Positions 18,724 through 29,443 of a DNA stretch of 64,000 bases are shown piece by piece. The notes beneath the pieces were generated by a model, which saw nothing but the letters and a program-made list of their open reading frames with translations, made no database searches and was not told the origin of the DNA. The stretch is taken from positions 62,001 to 126,000 of the forward strand of contig JACMRL010000004.1 of the NCBI GenBank assembly GCA_014376435.1, given 5' to 3'. Numbering within the stretch: the stretch's first letter is position 1; every line of letters begins with the position of its first letter. This DNA comes from Bdellovibrio sp. GTDB lineage: Bacteria > Bdellovibrionota > Bdellovibrionia > Bdellovibrionales > Bdellovibrionaceae. A program made the position numbers and the translations under genes.

Positions 18724-20370
18724 ATGCTTGATTTTAATAATTCATATTTTGTAATTCTGGTCGCTGGGGTTTCATTTTTTTTATACGGAAGTTCGTTAGC
18801 TTCTAGCAGTTTACAAAAACTGATGGCAACGCGAATCACCACTTTATTGAATAAAATTTCTCAGTCGCAATTTCTATCAATTAGCGTGGGCGTAGCGTTG
18901 ACGACGATCTTACAAAGTTCGGGCGCCGTAACTTCTATGCTAGTTGGTTTAGGCAATGCGCGCGTGATTCGCCTGAAGCAAGTCATGGGAATTATTATCG
19001 GAACCGCGATTGGTTCCACATTAACCGTGCAATTAATCTCGTTTGATTTATCTTCTTATGCGCTGCCGATATTTAGTATTTCGTTCATCGTTTACTTTGC
19101 CGCTAAAAAACCGCTGATTAAAAATATCGCCACCGTATTGATGGGCTTTGGACTTTTATTCATCGGTCTAAAAATGATTTCGATCAGTTCCCACTACTTT
19201 GCAAAAGTTGAATTTTTAACTGAGCTATTTCAAACTTTGCGTGATAATGTATTTTACTCTTTCTTAGCTTCAATGATTTTTTGTGCTTTGGTGCAAAGTA
19301 GTGCCGTGACCATCGGTTTGGCGATGAGCTTAGCTACGGCCGGAGTGATATCGGTCCACGATGCGGTGATTTGGGTATACGGAGCTAACATCGGAACGAC
19401 AGCCACCGCCTTAGTTGCCGCTACCGGCAGTAACTACATTGGCAAGCAAGTCGCCTGGGCGCACTTCTTTTACAAATCGGTTAGCGTTCTTATTTTCTAT
19501 CCACTGACTTCCTTCTTTTTAGATTTCTTAGAAACTTTTAACTCACCCGCATCACGTATGGTCGCAAATTCGCATTTCTTTTTTAATATTGCGTCTGCTT
19601 TATTATTTTTACCTTTCATCAATAAAGGAACCTTACTGATCGAGAAAATGTTTCCGAAAACCGCCGGCGATGAGTTTGGCGCCGAGTTTTTAACTTTAGA
19701 TACTTACCAAAATTCGTCGTTAGCTAGCTCCTATGCGCAACGGGAAATTATGCGGATGGCCGATATCGTATCCAGCATGATTAAGGATTCGATTCACTTA
19801 TTCGAAACGGAAGACCCCGGATTAGTTCAATCGATTAAAGATCGTGATAACCAGGTAGATTTTTTGTATCGTGAAATTAAAATGTTCTTACTTGATCATG
19901 CCAATAAAAGTACGACCGTTGTTCATCAAAATATTATGAATACAATTATGTTCATTAGTGACCTTGAGCGCGCGGCCGATTCGATCGATATCAATATCCG
20001 CACTTTAGCCACAAAAAAGCACGCGCTGAGATTAGAATTTTCAGCAGAAGGCTTACAAGAGATCCGACTCATGCATTCCCAAGTGGTAAAAGTGGCTTCC
20101 ATGGGCATAAACGCTTACGACAACCCAGAAATGTGTGAATTAGCGATTCAGTTAAAACGTGATTTAGCAAAGCTAGAAATTTCGTTCCGTGAAAATCATA
20201 TCTCGCGTTTGAACCGCGGTTTACGTGAAACAATTAATACCAGTTCGATTCATTTAGATTTATTAAGCGAATACCGCCGAATTGCCAGTCTTTTATGTAA
20301 TCATGCTTACGCGACGACGAAATCAAAAGTTTCCTCAGGCAACTCCGCGCCGGCTGAAGATTTATCATGA
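18724..20370 (+). CDS. Na/Pi cotransporter family protein with PhoU-like C-terminal domain
   Basis: Two repeated transport units carry the QSS motifs (TILQSSGAVTSM near residues 60-72 and ALVQSSAVTIGLAM near 190-203), as in NptA/YjbB phosphate transporters. About eight helices fill residues 5-310, then a helical PhoU-like domain fills the remaining 230 residues. It probably imports or exports phosphate with sodium. The stop lies 2 bp from the stop of the convergent DUF366 gene. Confidence 0.85.
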   Translation: MLDFNNSYFVILVAGVSFFLYGSSLASSSLQKLMATRITTLLNKISQSQFLSISVGVALTTILQSSGAVTSMLVGLGNARVIRLKQVMGIIIGTAIGSTLTVQLISFDLSSYALPIFSISFIVYFAAKKPLIKNIATVLMGFGLLFIGLKMISISSHYFAKVEFLTELFQTLRDNVFYSFLASMIFCALVQSSAVTIGLAMSLATAGVISVHDAVIWVYGANIGTTATALVAATGSNYIGKQVAWAHFFYKSVSVLIFYPLTSFFLDFLETFNSPASRMVANSHFFFNIASALLFLPFINKGTLLIEKMFPKTAGDEFGAEFLTLDTYQNSSLASSYAQREIMRMADIVSSMIKDSIHLFETEDPGLVQSIKDRDNQVDFLYREIKMFLLDHANKSTTVVHQNIMNTIMFISDLERAADSIDINIRTLATKKHALRLEFSAEGLQEIRLMHSQVVKVASMGINAYDNPEMCELAIQLKRDLAKLEISFRENHISRLNRGLRETINTSSIHLDLLSEYRRIASLLCNHAYATTKSKVSSGNSAPAEDLS

Positions 20371-20371
20371 A

Positions 20372-20944
20372 TTAATTTTTTGGATGGTAATGAAGCGGTT
20401 TTACTTTTTGAGTCGCTTCTAAAATTGACTGATACTCTTCACTAAATTTTTTCATCAATTCAAGCGCAAAAGTTTTGGGTTCGATGTTAAAATCTTTAAG
20501 TGCACAGGTTGGAACCGGAGTTCCAAGGTTTTCAATATTAATACCTAAATGAATCATAGCCGACACACTTGAGTTCGACGCGATTGAAACACTCAGCTTT
20601 TTCGCACCATCCGGCGCATCCAAATAAAGATCATCACCTTCGCGGCGTAGTTTTTTATCTAATAATGCCTGAGCAGTTGCTACTAATAATCTTTGTAAAG
20701 AAACCGCCGTAAATAATGTTTGCCCGAAAATTTCAATGATAAAGTGTAGCATATGATCTGATTTAATTTTAGCGCCAACCACAAAGTCTTCGGCATCAAC
20801 CATATGCTCTAAGGTCACATCACACGCGCCGATGAAAGCAATAATTGAATCACCCGGAAGCTTGTGCTGAACATAGCCAAACAACGGGGCTAATTGCGAG
20901 CCATCGTAATCTAATTTTTTTTCTACAAATAAATTTTTCATCAT
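20372..20944 (-). CDS. DUF366 family protein
   Basis: About 190 residues, matching DUF366 in the stretches MKNLFVEKKLDYDGSQLAPL, GDSIIAFIGACDVTLEHMVDAED and MIHLGINIENLGTPVPTCAL. The function is unknown to me. It overlaps the queC stop as ATGATGA (either of two adjacent ATG codons can start it), so it is translated with queC, suggesting a link to the 7-deazaguanine pathway (inference). It is the last gene of a long minus-strand cluster. Confidence 0.8.
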   Translation of the reverse strand: MMKNLFVEKKLDYDGSQLAPLFGYVQHKLPGDSIIAFIGACDVTLEHMVDAEDFVVGAKIKSDHMLHFIIEIFGQTLFTAVSLQRLLVATAQALLDKKLRREGDDLYLDAPDGAKKLSVSIASNSSVSAMIHLGINIENLGTPVPTCALKDFNIEPKTFALELMKKFSEEYQSILEATQKVKPLHYHPKN

Positions 20945-21627
20945 TTTTCAAAATTTCCCATCATATCTACGTGAGCTAATTTAAAAGCACGTTTAGCGCG
21001 TTGGCAAGATTCACACTGGCCACACCAATTTTCGTGATCGAAGTAACAAGGCCAAGTGTTTTGAAACGGAACCATCAACTGCTTACCTAATTCTACAATT
21101 TCAACTTTTGACATATTAATTGTATAGCACTGCACGTCGACTTGGTTGGCGGTTGAGAAGGATAAAGTTTTTCGCGTGGCGCGAATAAAATCAAAACTAT
21201 TATCTGGAAAGGTCACGGCTTCTTCCGCATTAAACCCGGGTATAATAACTCCGGCGCCGATGCTTTCGGCAAAGCCCGCCGCAATATTTAAAAAGATTCC
21301 GTTCCGATTTGGAACCCAAACTGTTTTAGCACTTTTTTCAGATATCTTTTTATCATCTAATGAAATGTTTTTTCCGGTCGGAATCAGGCCATCTTTTTTA
21401 GTCAAAGATGAATTCCCTAAGTTTTTTAGCCAAGGAATATCAATAACTAAGTGAGAAATGTTATTTAGTTTTGTTAATCGCTTGGCGTATTCAATTTCTT
21501 TTTTGGCCGCGCGCTGGCCATAATCAAAAGTAAGTGCCAGTTGAACGCTACTATCTTTCATGGCAGCGTATAAATTTACGCTTGAATCTAATCCGGCCGA
21601 TAATAAAATAACGGACTTCCTCTTCAT
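20941..21627 (-). CDS. queC: 7-cyano-7-deazaguanine synthase QueC
   Basis: ATP-dependent enzyme that makes preQ0 from 7-carboxy-7-deazaguanine in queuosine synthesis. The PP-loop is LLSAGLDSS (residues 8-16); the usual SGG is SAG here. Zinc ligands are the four cysteines 194, 202, 205 and 208 in PCYFDHENWCGQCESC. The length is normal (228). It overlaps recJ by 4 bp (ATGA) upstream and DUF366 downstream. Together with queA and tgt in the same region it completes three steps of the queuosine route; queD, queE and queF are not in the window. Confidence 0.92.
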   Translation of the reverse strand: MKRKSVILLSAGLDSSVNLYAAMKDSSVQLALTFDYGQRAAKKEIEYAKRLTKLNNISHLVIDIPWLKNLGNSSLTKKDGLIPTGKNISLDDKKISEKSAKTVWVPNRNGIFLNIAAGFAESIGAGVIIPGFNAEEAVTFPDNSFDFIRATRKTLSFSTANQVDVQCYTINMSKVEIVELGKQLMVPFQNTWPCYFDHENWCGQCESCQRAKRAFKLAHVDMMGNFEK

Positions 21628-23324
21628 AAAGGTTTTAAATCCTTCACTAAAAGTTGAATTGTTTTACGTCCGTTAAAATAATTCCACTGCATTTCACCCA
21701 GCACGTCGTACGTAATCCCCACGACAATTTTACTTTTTATCGACTCGGTTGGAGAAAATAATAAACCATCCACTTGGTTCGCTTTCGTAGCATCAGAAAA
21801 ACTTAGCTTTAAATGCCCGCCTTTGAGTTCTTTTTTTGTAATGAGGCTGACGTCTGAAAATTTAATTAAAGGAACGTTAAAGCCTACGCCGTACGGACCC
21901 ATAAAATCATACCACTTCATCACATTGGCATTCACTTCTGATAAATCAGCGGCCGTATCAAAATCGATCGCTAAGCTTTGCGGATTAGATTTTAAATTCT
22001 GAAAATGTGTCCTTAAATAATCGATCATCTGATCTTGATTATGACTCTGTAACTCAAAACCTGCCGCCGCCGCATGCCCACCAAAGCGGTTTAATACTTT
22101 TTCACCCGATTTTAAAGCTACCACCAAACTAATTTCTGAACCCGGTGGAGTTCGAGAGCTACCCACCACCATACCGTCCGAATTTTCCGAGCCAACAAAG
22201 GCGGGGCGATTAAAGTGCTGCGAAAGTTTAGTCGCAATTAAACCAATAATACCACGATGAAAATCTTTTGAACTAACAAATACAAAATCAGGTTCGTTCC
22301 AGTTTTCCAATATTCTCATGGCGCGCACATCGGCATCACTTTGCAAGCTTTGGCGGGTCTGATTGTTTTCTAACACGCGCGAAATCATCTGCTGCGCTTT
22401 ACGGTCATCTGTTTCTAAATAAATTTGCGCCGGTAAGATGTCTGATTCCATACGCGATAAAGCATTTAGTTTTGGCGAAAAGCGAATCGCCACATCTTGG
22501 GAAGTCAGTTCGCGACCATCTAAACTAAGCGCTTCTAATAAAGCTTTTAAACCCGCTTTTTTAGTTTGCGCTAAGGCGACTAAACCGTGCTTCACTAATA
22601 CCCGATTGTCTTCCACTAAGGGAACCATATCCGTTAGTGTACCAATACAAAAAAATTCTAGAACCTCTTTTAAATCCCAATCATTTTTAGGCAAAGTTGG
22701 ATCTTCAAAAAAAGCCCGCTTCACCGCGCGCAGCAAATAAAACGCGACGCCCGCACCACATAAATAACCTAAACCCGAAGTACATTCTTTTTGGTTTGGG
22801 TTAACTACCGCGAAGGCTTTAGGAAGATTTTCTCCGGGCAAATGATGATCGGTTAAAATCACATCAACCCCTACTTCATTGGCTTTTTCAAAAGCTTTAT
22901 ATGAAGTAATCCCTACATCGACGGTAATAATTAAACTAATTCCTAGATTTTTTAATTCTTCTACGGCATCCGCATGAAAGCCGTAACCTTCACTTAATCT
23001 ACGCGGCTGATAATAAGCTACGTCTTTAAAACCAATCTTTTCTAAACCTGTTTTTAAAATCGCTAAGCCACTGGTTCCATCCAGATCAAAATCAGCATAA
23101 ATACAAATTTTTTCTTTATCCTTGTACGCGCGAACAATTCGCTCGACGGCAATTCCCATATCTTTTATTAGATTGGGATCTTTTAACTCACTTAGTTTTG
23201 GATTGAGTAAGTCATCGACTTTATCTTGAGTTAACCCACGCGAAGCTAATACTCGAGCAATCAGGTCCGGAAACGGACCCAATAACTTAGGAGTTTGGCT
23301 TAGACGTTCTTTCCAAACCGGCAT
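21624..23324 (-). CDS. recJ: Single-stranded-DNA-specific exonuclease RecJ
   Basis: 5'-3' exonuclease on single-stranded DNA in recombination and mismatch repair. DHH-family motifs are present in order: YADFDLDGTSG (motif I), TVDVGITS, LTDHHLPGE (DHH) and the DHHA1 motif RFGGHAAAAGFEL. A C-terminal OB-fold follows. At 566 residues it is close to E. coli RecJ. It starts 45 bp after secF and overlaps queC. Confidence 0.93.
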   Translation of the reverse strand: MPVWKERLSQTPKLLGPFPDLIARVLASRGLTQDKVDDLLNPKLSELKDPNLIKDMGIAVERIVRAYKDKEKICIYADFDLDGTSGLAILKTGLEKIGFKDVAYYQPRRLSEGYGFHADAVEELKNLGISLIITVDVGITSYKAFEKANEVGVDVILTDHHLPGENLPKAFAVVNPNQKECTSGLGYLCGAGVAFYLLRAVKRAFFEDPTLPKNDWDLKEVLEFFCIGTLTDMVPLVEDNRVLVKHGLVALAQTKKAGLKALLEALSLDGRELTSQDVAIRFSPKLNALSRMESDILPAQIYLETDDRKAQQMISRVLENNQTRQSLQSDADVRAMRILENWNEPDFVFVSSKDFHRGIIGLIATKLSQHFNRPAFVGSENSDGMVVGSSRTPPGSEISLVVALKSGEKVLNRFGGHAAAAGFELQSHNQDQMIDYLRTHFQNLKSNPQSLAIDFDTAADLSEVNANVMKWYDFMGPYGVGFNVPLIKFSDVSLITKKELKGGHLKLSFSDATKANQVDGLLFSPTESIKSKIVVGITYDVLGEMQWNYFNGRKTIQLLVKDLKPL

Positions 23325-23369
23325 GAACTAACCTCGCAGATATTTAGCATCTATTAAAAACCGAAATGA

Positions 23370-24320
23370 TTAAGTTCTTTTCGGTGTCAGATTCAATTTT
23401 TCCATAATTAAGATCGTCGGCGCCGCTACGTAAATTGAAGAGTACGCTCCGAAGAAAATACCTATACAAATTGCAAAAGCGATATCTGACACGACCCCAT
23501 TCGCAAAAATAAATAAACAAAGAGAACTGACGAAAACCGTACCCGAAGTAATCAACGTACGACCCAACATATCATTAATCGCGCGGTTGATTATAAACTT
23601 CGAAGTTTTCTCTTTATATAAATGTTCTGTTTCACGAATACGATCAAATACCACAATCGTATCATTTAGCGAGAAACCGATTAATGATAAAATCGCGGCT
23701 AGAATAGGAACGTTGACTTCTTTTCCCACCAAAATAAAGATCGCAAGCGTGATCACGGCATCATGGAACAAACAAAGAACGGCGCCGGGCGCGTATTTAT
23801 AATCAAAACGAACAGCAACATAGATGAGGATGATCAATAGACAGTAAAATACCGCTAAAAACCCATTTCGTTTTAATTCTCCACCCACCTGAGGTCCCAC
23901 CGTATCAATACGTCGGATATCAGGTTCAAATGCCGCAAACTGAGTCGTAATTTTAGTACGAACTTCGGCGATTGAAGCATTTAATTTATCATTTGTTTCT
24001 TTATCCGTGGCACCTGCTTCCCCTTGGAAACGCACGATATATTCATTACCTTCGCCAAATCCTTGCACGCCGATTTCGCCTAAGTGATGCATACCTTCTA
24101 AAGATTTACGGATCTCATCGATGTGAACATCTTTGTTAAATTTAACTTGGATCTCAGTTCCACCTTTAAAATCGATTCCGTAATTGATGCCTTTAACAGA
24201 AAGGTAAACGAATGAAAGAATAACTAATAGAATCGAAATACCACCGAATAAGCCTAAGCTTTTTACAAAGTCAAAACGGCCAAACGATTCAGATTCTGTA
24301 ACATGATATGCTTTTGACAT
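23370..24320 (-). CDS. secF: Protein translocase subunit SecF
   Basis: With SecD it pulls preproteins across the inner membrane using the proton gradient. It has a first helix at about 23-45, a periplasmic region with GINYGIDFKGGTEIQVKF (52-69) and then five helices with the motif SLIGFSLNDTIVVFDRIRE in the membrane domain. The 316-residue length is standard. It follows secD by 8 bp in the tgt-yajC-secD-secF cluster. Confidence 0.95.
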   Translation of the reverse strand: MSKAYHVTESESFGRFDFVKSLGLFGGISILLVILSFVYLSVKGINYGIDFKGGTEIQVKFNKDVHIDEIRKSLEGMHHLGEIGVQGFGEGNEYIVRFQGEAGATDKETNDKLNASIAEVRTKITTQFAAFEPDIRRIDTVGPQVGGELKRNGFLAVFYCLLIILIYVAVRFDYKYAPGAVLCLFHDAVITLAIFILVGKEVNVPILAAILSLIGFSLNDTIVVFDRIRETEHLYKEKTSKFIINRAINDMLGRTLITSGTVFVSSLCLFIFANGVVSDIAFAICIGIFFGAYSSIYVAAPTILIMEKLNLTPKRT

Positions 24321-24328
24321 AATAACTC

Positions 24329-26020
24329 CTAAACCGAAAGTTTCTTAACACCGAAGCGGTGTACTAAATTGTCTGTAATTACTTTTGAAACAAAAACGTT
24401 CGCAAACAATGTGGTAACGATACCCACTAGTAAAGTAACGGCGAATCCACGAACTGGGCCCGTTCCGAAGTAAAGTAATACTAAGGCTGTAGAAGCTACG
24501 GTCACATTTGAATCAATAATCGCCGACATCGCCTTGGCGTAGCCTGCTTCGATTGCAACTTTGATTGAATTTCCATGCGCATACTCTTCACGAATACGTT
24601 CATTAATTAAAACGTTCGCATCGACGGCAACTCCCACCGTTAACGCCATTCCGGCAATTCCCGGTAAAGTTAAAGTCGCACCTAAAGATCCTAATAAAGC
24701 AAATACGGCTAAGATATTAATCGCCAACGATAAAGTCGTGATCAAACCCATTTGTCGGTAGTAGGCAATCATGAAAATAACAATCAATAAACAACCAATG
24801 TAAGATCCCATTTTCGCTTTTTCTAATGCATCCGCACCGAGCGATGGACCAACTCGGCGCTCTTCTAATTGCTCAAGAGTGGCTGGTAGTGCACCCGCAC
24901 GTAGGGCCGTTGAAATTAACTGGGCTTCTGCCATTGATTCTTCACGATTACGTGAACTACCTAAAGTAATCACGGCTTCACCATTCGGAATTTTAGAATT
25001 AATTTTTGGAGCCGTTTTAACAATACGATCTAAAACAACGGCCATTTGTTGATTCAAATGTGAACCCGTTAAGTCACCAAATTTAGTCGCGCCCACCGAG
25101 TTAAATTTTAAAGAAACTTCAGGCGCACCAAACTGATCAAATTTAACGGTGGCACTGTCTAATAGATCTCCCGTTAAATCTGTATCCGTTTTCAATAAAT
25201 ACGGATTAGATCCCGCTTCCATTGTTTTGGCATGTTGAAGCTTTTCAAAATAGACGATGCTTTTGGGTGGAAGTTTTGCCGCTAAATCTTTATTCAAACG
25301 CACCACGTAGTCAGAGTACTTCATCGAACCCATCTTGTAGTTACCCGCTTTTTCAGCCTCAGTAATCATGGCACGAAGTTCTTCCGCACTTTTTTCGTAA
25401 GACACAATCATAAAATCAAGTTTAGCGGTGGTGTTGATTAGCTGCTTTGCTTTTTCAGCATCAGCCATACCTGGTAATTGAACTAAAATACGATCGGCAC
25501 CTTGCTGCGTGATCGAAGGCTCTGCCACCCCGAATTCATCGATACGATTTCTGATTGTTTCAATCGCTTGACGAATAATATTTTGTTTTTGTTCGGCTAA
25601 GCTTGCATCGAAATATTTAATTTCAACAACGTCACCTTTAATTGCTAAAATTTGCAATGTTGTCGGATAATTTTTTTGAATATATGCTTCCGCTTTTTTT
25701 GCATCATCTGCAGAAGCGGCCAAGATATCAAAGCGACCTTGTTTTACATCGTTTAACGTATAATCTTTCACCGCGATATTCTCTTTCGCGAATTCGGTCT
25801 TCAGCGCCAAAGTTTGACGAGTCACGGTGGTCGCTACAACCCCATCCACATCCACTCCCATGACTAAGTGAATACCGCCTTGAATATCTAAACCGTAGTT
25901 TAGTTTTCCATTGGGCCACCAAGCTAACTTGCTGGTATCAACGACATTAGGAATAACAAAAATGATCGATGCAATAATTCCAATTAATGCTAACCACGTT
26001 CTGGTGCGAAGTCCTTCCAT
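24329..26020 (-). CDS. secD: Protein translocase subunit SecD
   Basis: Inner-membrane RND-like partner of SecF. The N-terminal helix (about 10-25) is followed by GLDIQGGIHLVMGVD, the large periplasmic P1 domain, and six helices with TLPGIAGMALTVGVAVDANVLINERIREE, the D-rich signature of the family. The 563-residue length is typical. It begins 1 bp after yajC. Confidence 0.95.
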   Translation of the reverse strand: MEGLRTRTWLALIGIIASIIFVIPNVVDTSKLAWWPNGKLNYGLDIQGGIHLVMGVDVDGVVATTVTRQTLALKTEFAKENIAVKDYTLNDVKQGRFDILAASADDAKKAEAYIQKNYPTTLQILAIKGDVVEIKYFDASLAEQKQNIIRQAIETIRNRIDEFGVAEPSITQQGADRILVQLPGMADAEKAKQLINTTAKLDFMIVSYEKSAEELRAMITEAEKAGNYKMGSMKYSDYVVRLNKDLAAKLPPKSIVYFEKLQHAKTMEAGSNPYLLKTDTDLTGDLLDSATVKFDQFGAPEVSLKFNSVGATKFGDLTGSHLNQQMAVVLDRIVKTAPKINSKIPNGEAVITLGSSRNREESMAEAQLISTALRAGALPATLEQLEERRVGPSLGADALEKAKMGSYIGCLLIVIFMIAYYRQMGLITTLSLAINILAVFALLGSLGATLTLPGIAGMALTVGVAVDANVLINERIREEYAHGNSIKVAIEAGYAKAMSAIIDSNVTVASTALVLLYFGTGPVRGFAVTLLVGIVTTLFANVFVSKVITDNLVHRFGVKKLSV

Positions 26021-26021
26021 G

Positions 26022-26399
26022 TTACTTAACCTCTTTCTTGGCTTGTAAAATTTCTTGTGACATTGACACTTGCGAACGCATCACTCTGATTTGAACCTGG
26101 TTGGCTACTTCTAAAGTAGCCACTTGGTCGGTTAAGGCGGTGATGCGACCTAAGATTCCCGATTGCGTAATGACTTGGTCACCGACTTTTAAAGCCGATA
26201 AAAAACTTTGCGTTTCTTTTTGTTTTTTAGCTTGCGGACGGATCAAGAAAAAATAAAACACACCGATAATCACTGCGAATGGAACAAACTGCATCCACGC
26301 CGCTTGCGCCGGTTGAGCCGCTACAGGAGCCGCTGCTTCTTGTGCGAATGCGATACTAGAAACGGATAACTTCGTTAAAAGTTGAAATACTTGGAACAT
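26022..26399 (-). CDS. yajC: Preprotein translocase subunit YajC
   Basis: Small accessory subunit of the SecDF complex. I start it at ATG 26399, because AGAGGA ends 5 nt upstream; a longer frame to 26450 has no ribosome binding site. A signal-like hydrophobic N-terminus is followed by an Ala/Pro-rich stretch, the main helix (about residues 38-56) and then the conserved RPQAKKQKETQSFLSALKVGDQVIT region. 125 residues. Confidence 0.92.
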   Translation of the reverse strand: MFQVFQLLTKLSVSSIAFAQEAAAPVAAQPAQAAWMQFVPFAVIIGVFYFFLIRPQAKKQKETQSFLSALKVGDQVITQSGILGRITALTDQVATLEVANQVQIRVMRSQVSMSQEILQAKKEVK

Positions 26400-26477
26400 G
26401 CTGGTCCTCTTTCTGATTACTTTTTTAAAATAGCAAACAAAATTGAACACTTAAACGATCCTGAGATCAAGCTTTGA

Positions 26478-27620
<1,143 letters not shown>

Positions 27621-27669
27621 TTAACTGATTCTTCGTTGACTCACAATAAGATTTAGGATCGTCTGGGTC

Positions 27670-28077
27670 ATGAAAAATAGAATCACCTTATCTATCCTTG
27701 CCGCTGCCGTATTAACTAGCTGCCAAAGCTCAAAGCCAAAACCTAATCCGATTCAAGACCAAGCATTAGTTAAACCTTACGAAACTCCGCGTCCTGTGAA
27801 GGAAGAATATGATAAAGATTGGGATCAACAGTTTATAACTCCACTGCGCGATAATGCGATCCACAAAGAAGCTGTTAATGCGATTCGAAAAGCCAACGCT
27901 AAAGACAAAAATGCATTGGCAAAATTTTGCTTAAAACCGCAGATTATATGCTTCATGCAAAGAATTGCTTATCCGAATGAAAAAGTAGCGCTTGATCCAG
28001 CTTATACAAAACTAATTCACCGTGAATTATATAAGTTTAATCAACAAGAAATTGCGATTTTTGGTTACCAAAAATAA
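27670..28077 (+). CDS. Small lipoprotein of unknown function
   Basis: Short signal peptide with lipobox VLTSC (Cys at about residue 18), then about 115 mature residues. The mature part contains repeated acidic/basic patches and a Cys pair (KFCLKPQIICF). I do not recognise a family. It lies on the plus strand between tgt and queA and converges on queA with 5 bp between stops. Confidence 0.65.
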   Translation: MKNRITLSILAAAVLTSCQSSKPKPNPIQDQALVKPYETPRPVKEEYDKDWDQQFITPLRDNAIHKEAVNAIRKANAKDKNALAKFCLKPQIICFMQRIAYPNEKVALDPAYTKLIHRELYKFNQQEIAIFGYQK

Positions 28078-28082
28078 CAGAC

Positions 28083-29090
28083 TTATTTAATCCAAACCGA
28101 AAAATCCCCATAGCTAAAAAGCTTGAACTTTTTGGCTATCGCCCAGCTGTAGCTTTCCTTCACTTGCGCCAAACTAAAAAATCCCGCCACTAACGCAAGT
28201 AAAGTTGATTCCGGTTGGTGAAAGTTCGTCATTAAACGATCTACGATTTTGAACTCACTTCCAACTTGTAATAAAATATCGGTTGATCCCGATAACTTTC
28301 CGGTGCGCGCAACTGATTCTAAAACGCGAGTGGAAGTTGTTCCTAGTGACCAAATATGCTGGCCACTTTTTTTCGCGTCGTTGATTTTTTGCCAGCTCTC
28401 AGCAGAAATTTCGTAAACTTCCGAATGCATTTGATGCTGGTCAAGATCGTCGGCTGCAACCGGCAAGAATGTTCCTAAACCGACGTGCAAAGTCAGCTCA
28501 ATCACTTGCACACCTTTGTCTTTTAATTTTTGAATATCATCTTTTGAAAAATGTAAACTTGCCGTGGGTGCGGCCATACTACCCGGAGATTTAGCCCACG
28601 CGGTTTGATACCAAGATTCATCATCACTTACGTTGTGACGGGCATGCCTTGCTTTTTGAATGTAAGGGGGCAATGGAAGCTCAGCCATTTTTTCAAAATC
28701 GCTCTCCGTAATTGCGGGCGTCACTTCGACTAATTGTGGGCGGCCCTTTTCTACAAGCTTCATTTGAAAACCGTTTGGTAAATCTAAAACGTCACCTAGC
28801 GCAAACTTTTTCGACGGAAATAAAACTTTCCAGGTATTTGATTCTGATTTTTTATCGACGCAATCAAGAAAAAGAACTTCGATTTCGTTTTTAGCGAACA
28901 CGCGGCGTTTTAAAACTTTCGTGTTGTTAATAACGAATACATCTCCCGCAGGAATACGTTCAATGACGGAGTCTAAATTAATTTCTTGCGGAGGAAGATC
29001 TTTTTCAACCCACATCACGCGCGTGGGACGTGATGGTACGATTGCGATTAATTCTTCTGGGTATTCGTATTTTAAATCGGACAACTTCAT
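28083..29090 (-). CDS. queA: S-adenosylmethionine:tRNA ribosyltransferase-isomerase QueA
   Basis: Transfers the ribosyl group of SAM to preQ1 in tRNA to make epoxyqueuosine. Conserved pieces are VINNTKVLKRR, TASLHFSKDDI, LTLHVGLGTFLPV, SLGTTSTRVLESVAR and LMTNFHQPESTLLALVAGF. I begin at ATG 29090, giving MKLSDLKYEYPEELIA, the normal QueA N-terminus; the open frame extends 33 codons further but runs through a terminator hairpin. 335 residues. Confidence 0.92.
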   Translation of the reverse strand: MKLSDLKYEYPEELIAIVPSRPTRVMWVEKDLPPQEINLDSVIERIPAGDVFVINNTKVLKRRVFAKNEIEVLFLDCVDKKSESNTWKVLFPSKKFALGDVLDLPNGFQMKLVEKGRPQLVEVTPAITESDFEKMAELPLPPYIQKARHARHNVSDDESWYQTAWAKSPGSMAAPTASLHFSKDDIQKLKDKGVQVIELTLHVGLGTFLPVAADDLDQHQMHSEVYEISAESWQKINDAKKSGQHIWSLGTTSTRVLESVARTGKLSGSTDILLQVGSEFKIVDRLMTNFHQPESTLLALVAGFFSLAQVKESYSWAIAKKFKLFSYGDFSVWIK

Positions 29091-29132
29091 AGAATGATTA
29101 TGTAACACAACTTTTAAAGCTGCGCAAAAGGC

Positions 29133-29163
29133 AAAAAAAAAGCGGAAGCTCGTCGCTTCCGCT
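29133..29163 (-). terminator. Strong intrinsic terminator of the 43-residue gene
   Basis: AGCGGAAGC (29141-29149) and GCTTCCGCT (29155-29163) form a perfect 9-bp stem with a 5-nt loop. On the minus strand it is followed by a run of eight to nine T residues (A tract at 29133-29141). It ends the transcript of the small gene at 29214-29345 and separates it from queA. Confidence 0.85.
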
Positions 29164-29213
29164 GAAGAAAGTTCTAGGGGAACCACCAAAACCCAAAGAA
29201 CTATTCTTAAAAA

Positions 29214-29345
29214 CTAAGATCTATTTCGATTTACTTTAACTGTAGCGACCGAGGGGGCCCGTTCCGCTACGGTCATCCAAAGGGAAAAGATGACCACGCC
29301 AGAGTAAAACGCGCAAAACACATAAACTTCATATAACTCACTCAT
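29214..29345 (-). CDS. Predicted 43-residue single-helix membrane microprotein
   Basis: ATG 29345 is preceded by AGAAGGAG with 5 nt spacing, an excellent ribosome binding site. The 43 codons encode an acidic start (MSELYE), one hydrophobic helix at about residues 7-27 (VYVFCAFYSGVVIFSLWM), and a basic tail ending KVNRNRS, so the C-terminus should be cytoplasmic. A strong terminator follows 51 bp after the stop and a folded leader lies upstream. I know no family. The context (own leader, own terminator) argues that it is a real gene, probably of the small membrane-complex accessory type. Confidence 0.7.
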   Translation of the reverse strand: MSELYEVYVFCAFYSGVVIFSLWMTVAERAPSVATVKVNRNRS

Positions 29346-29443
29346 CTAAACTCCTTCTATTGCACCGAAGTCATCCGTAACTTCTTGTTCACTTTAGGGG
29401 CGACGGTTTGAAACATTCATCCTGATTGTCTCGTTAACTTTCC

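Noticed and set aside
29238-29345. The 43-residue protein as a recombinase-island gene
   Set aside because: It lies left of the tRNA-Leu and outside the att border, has its own terminator, and shows no counterpart in the cassettes.
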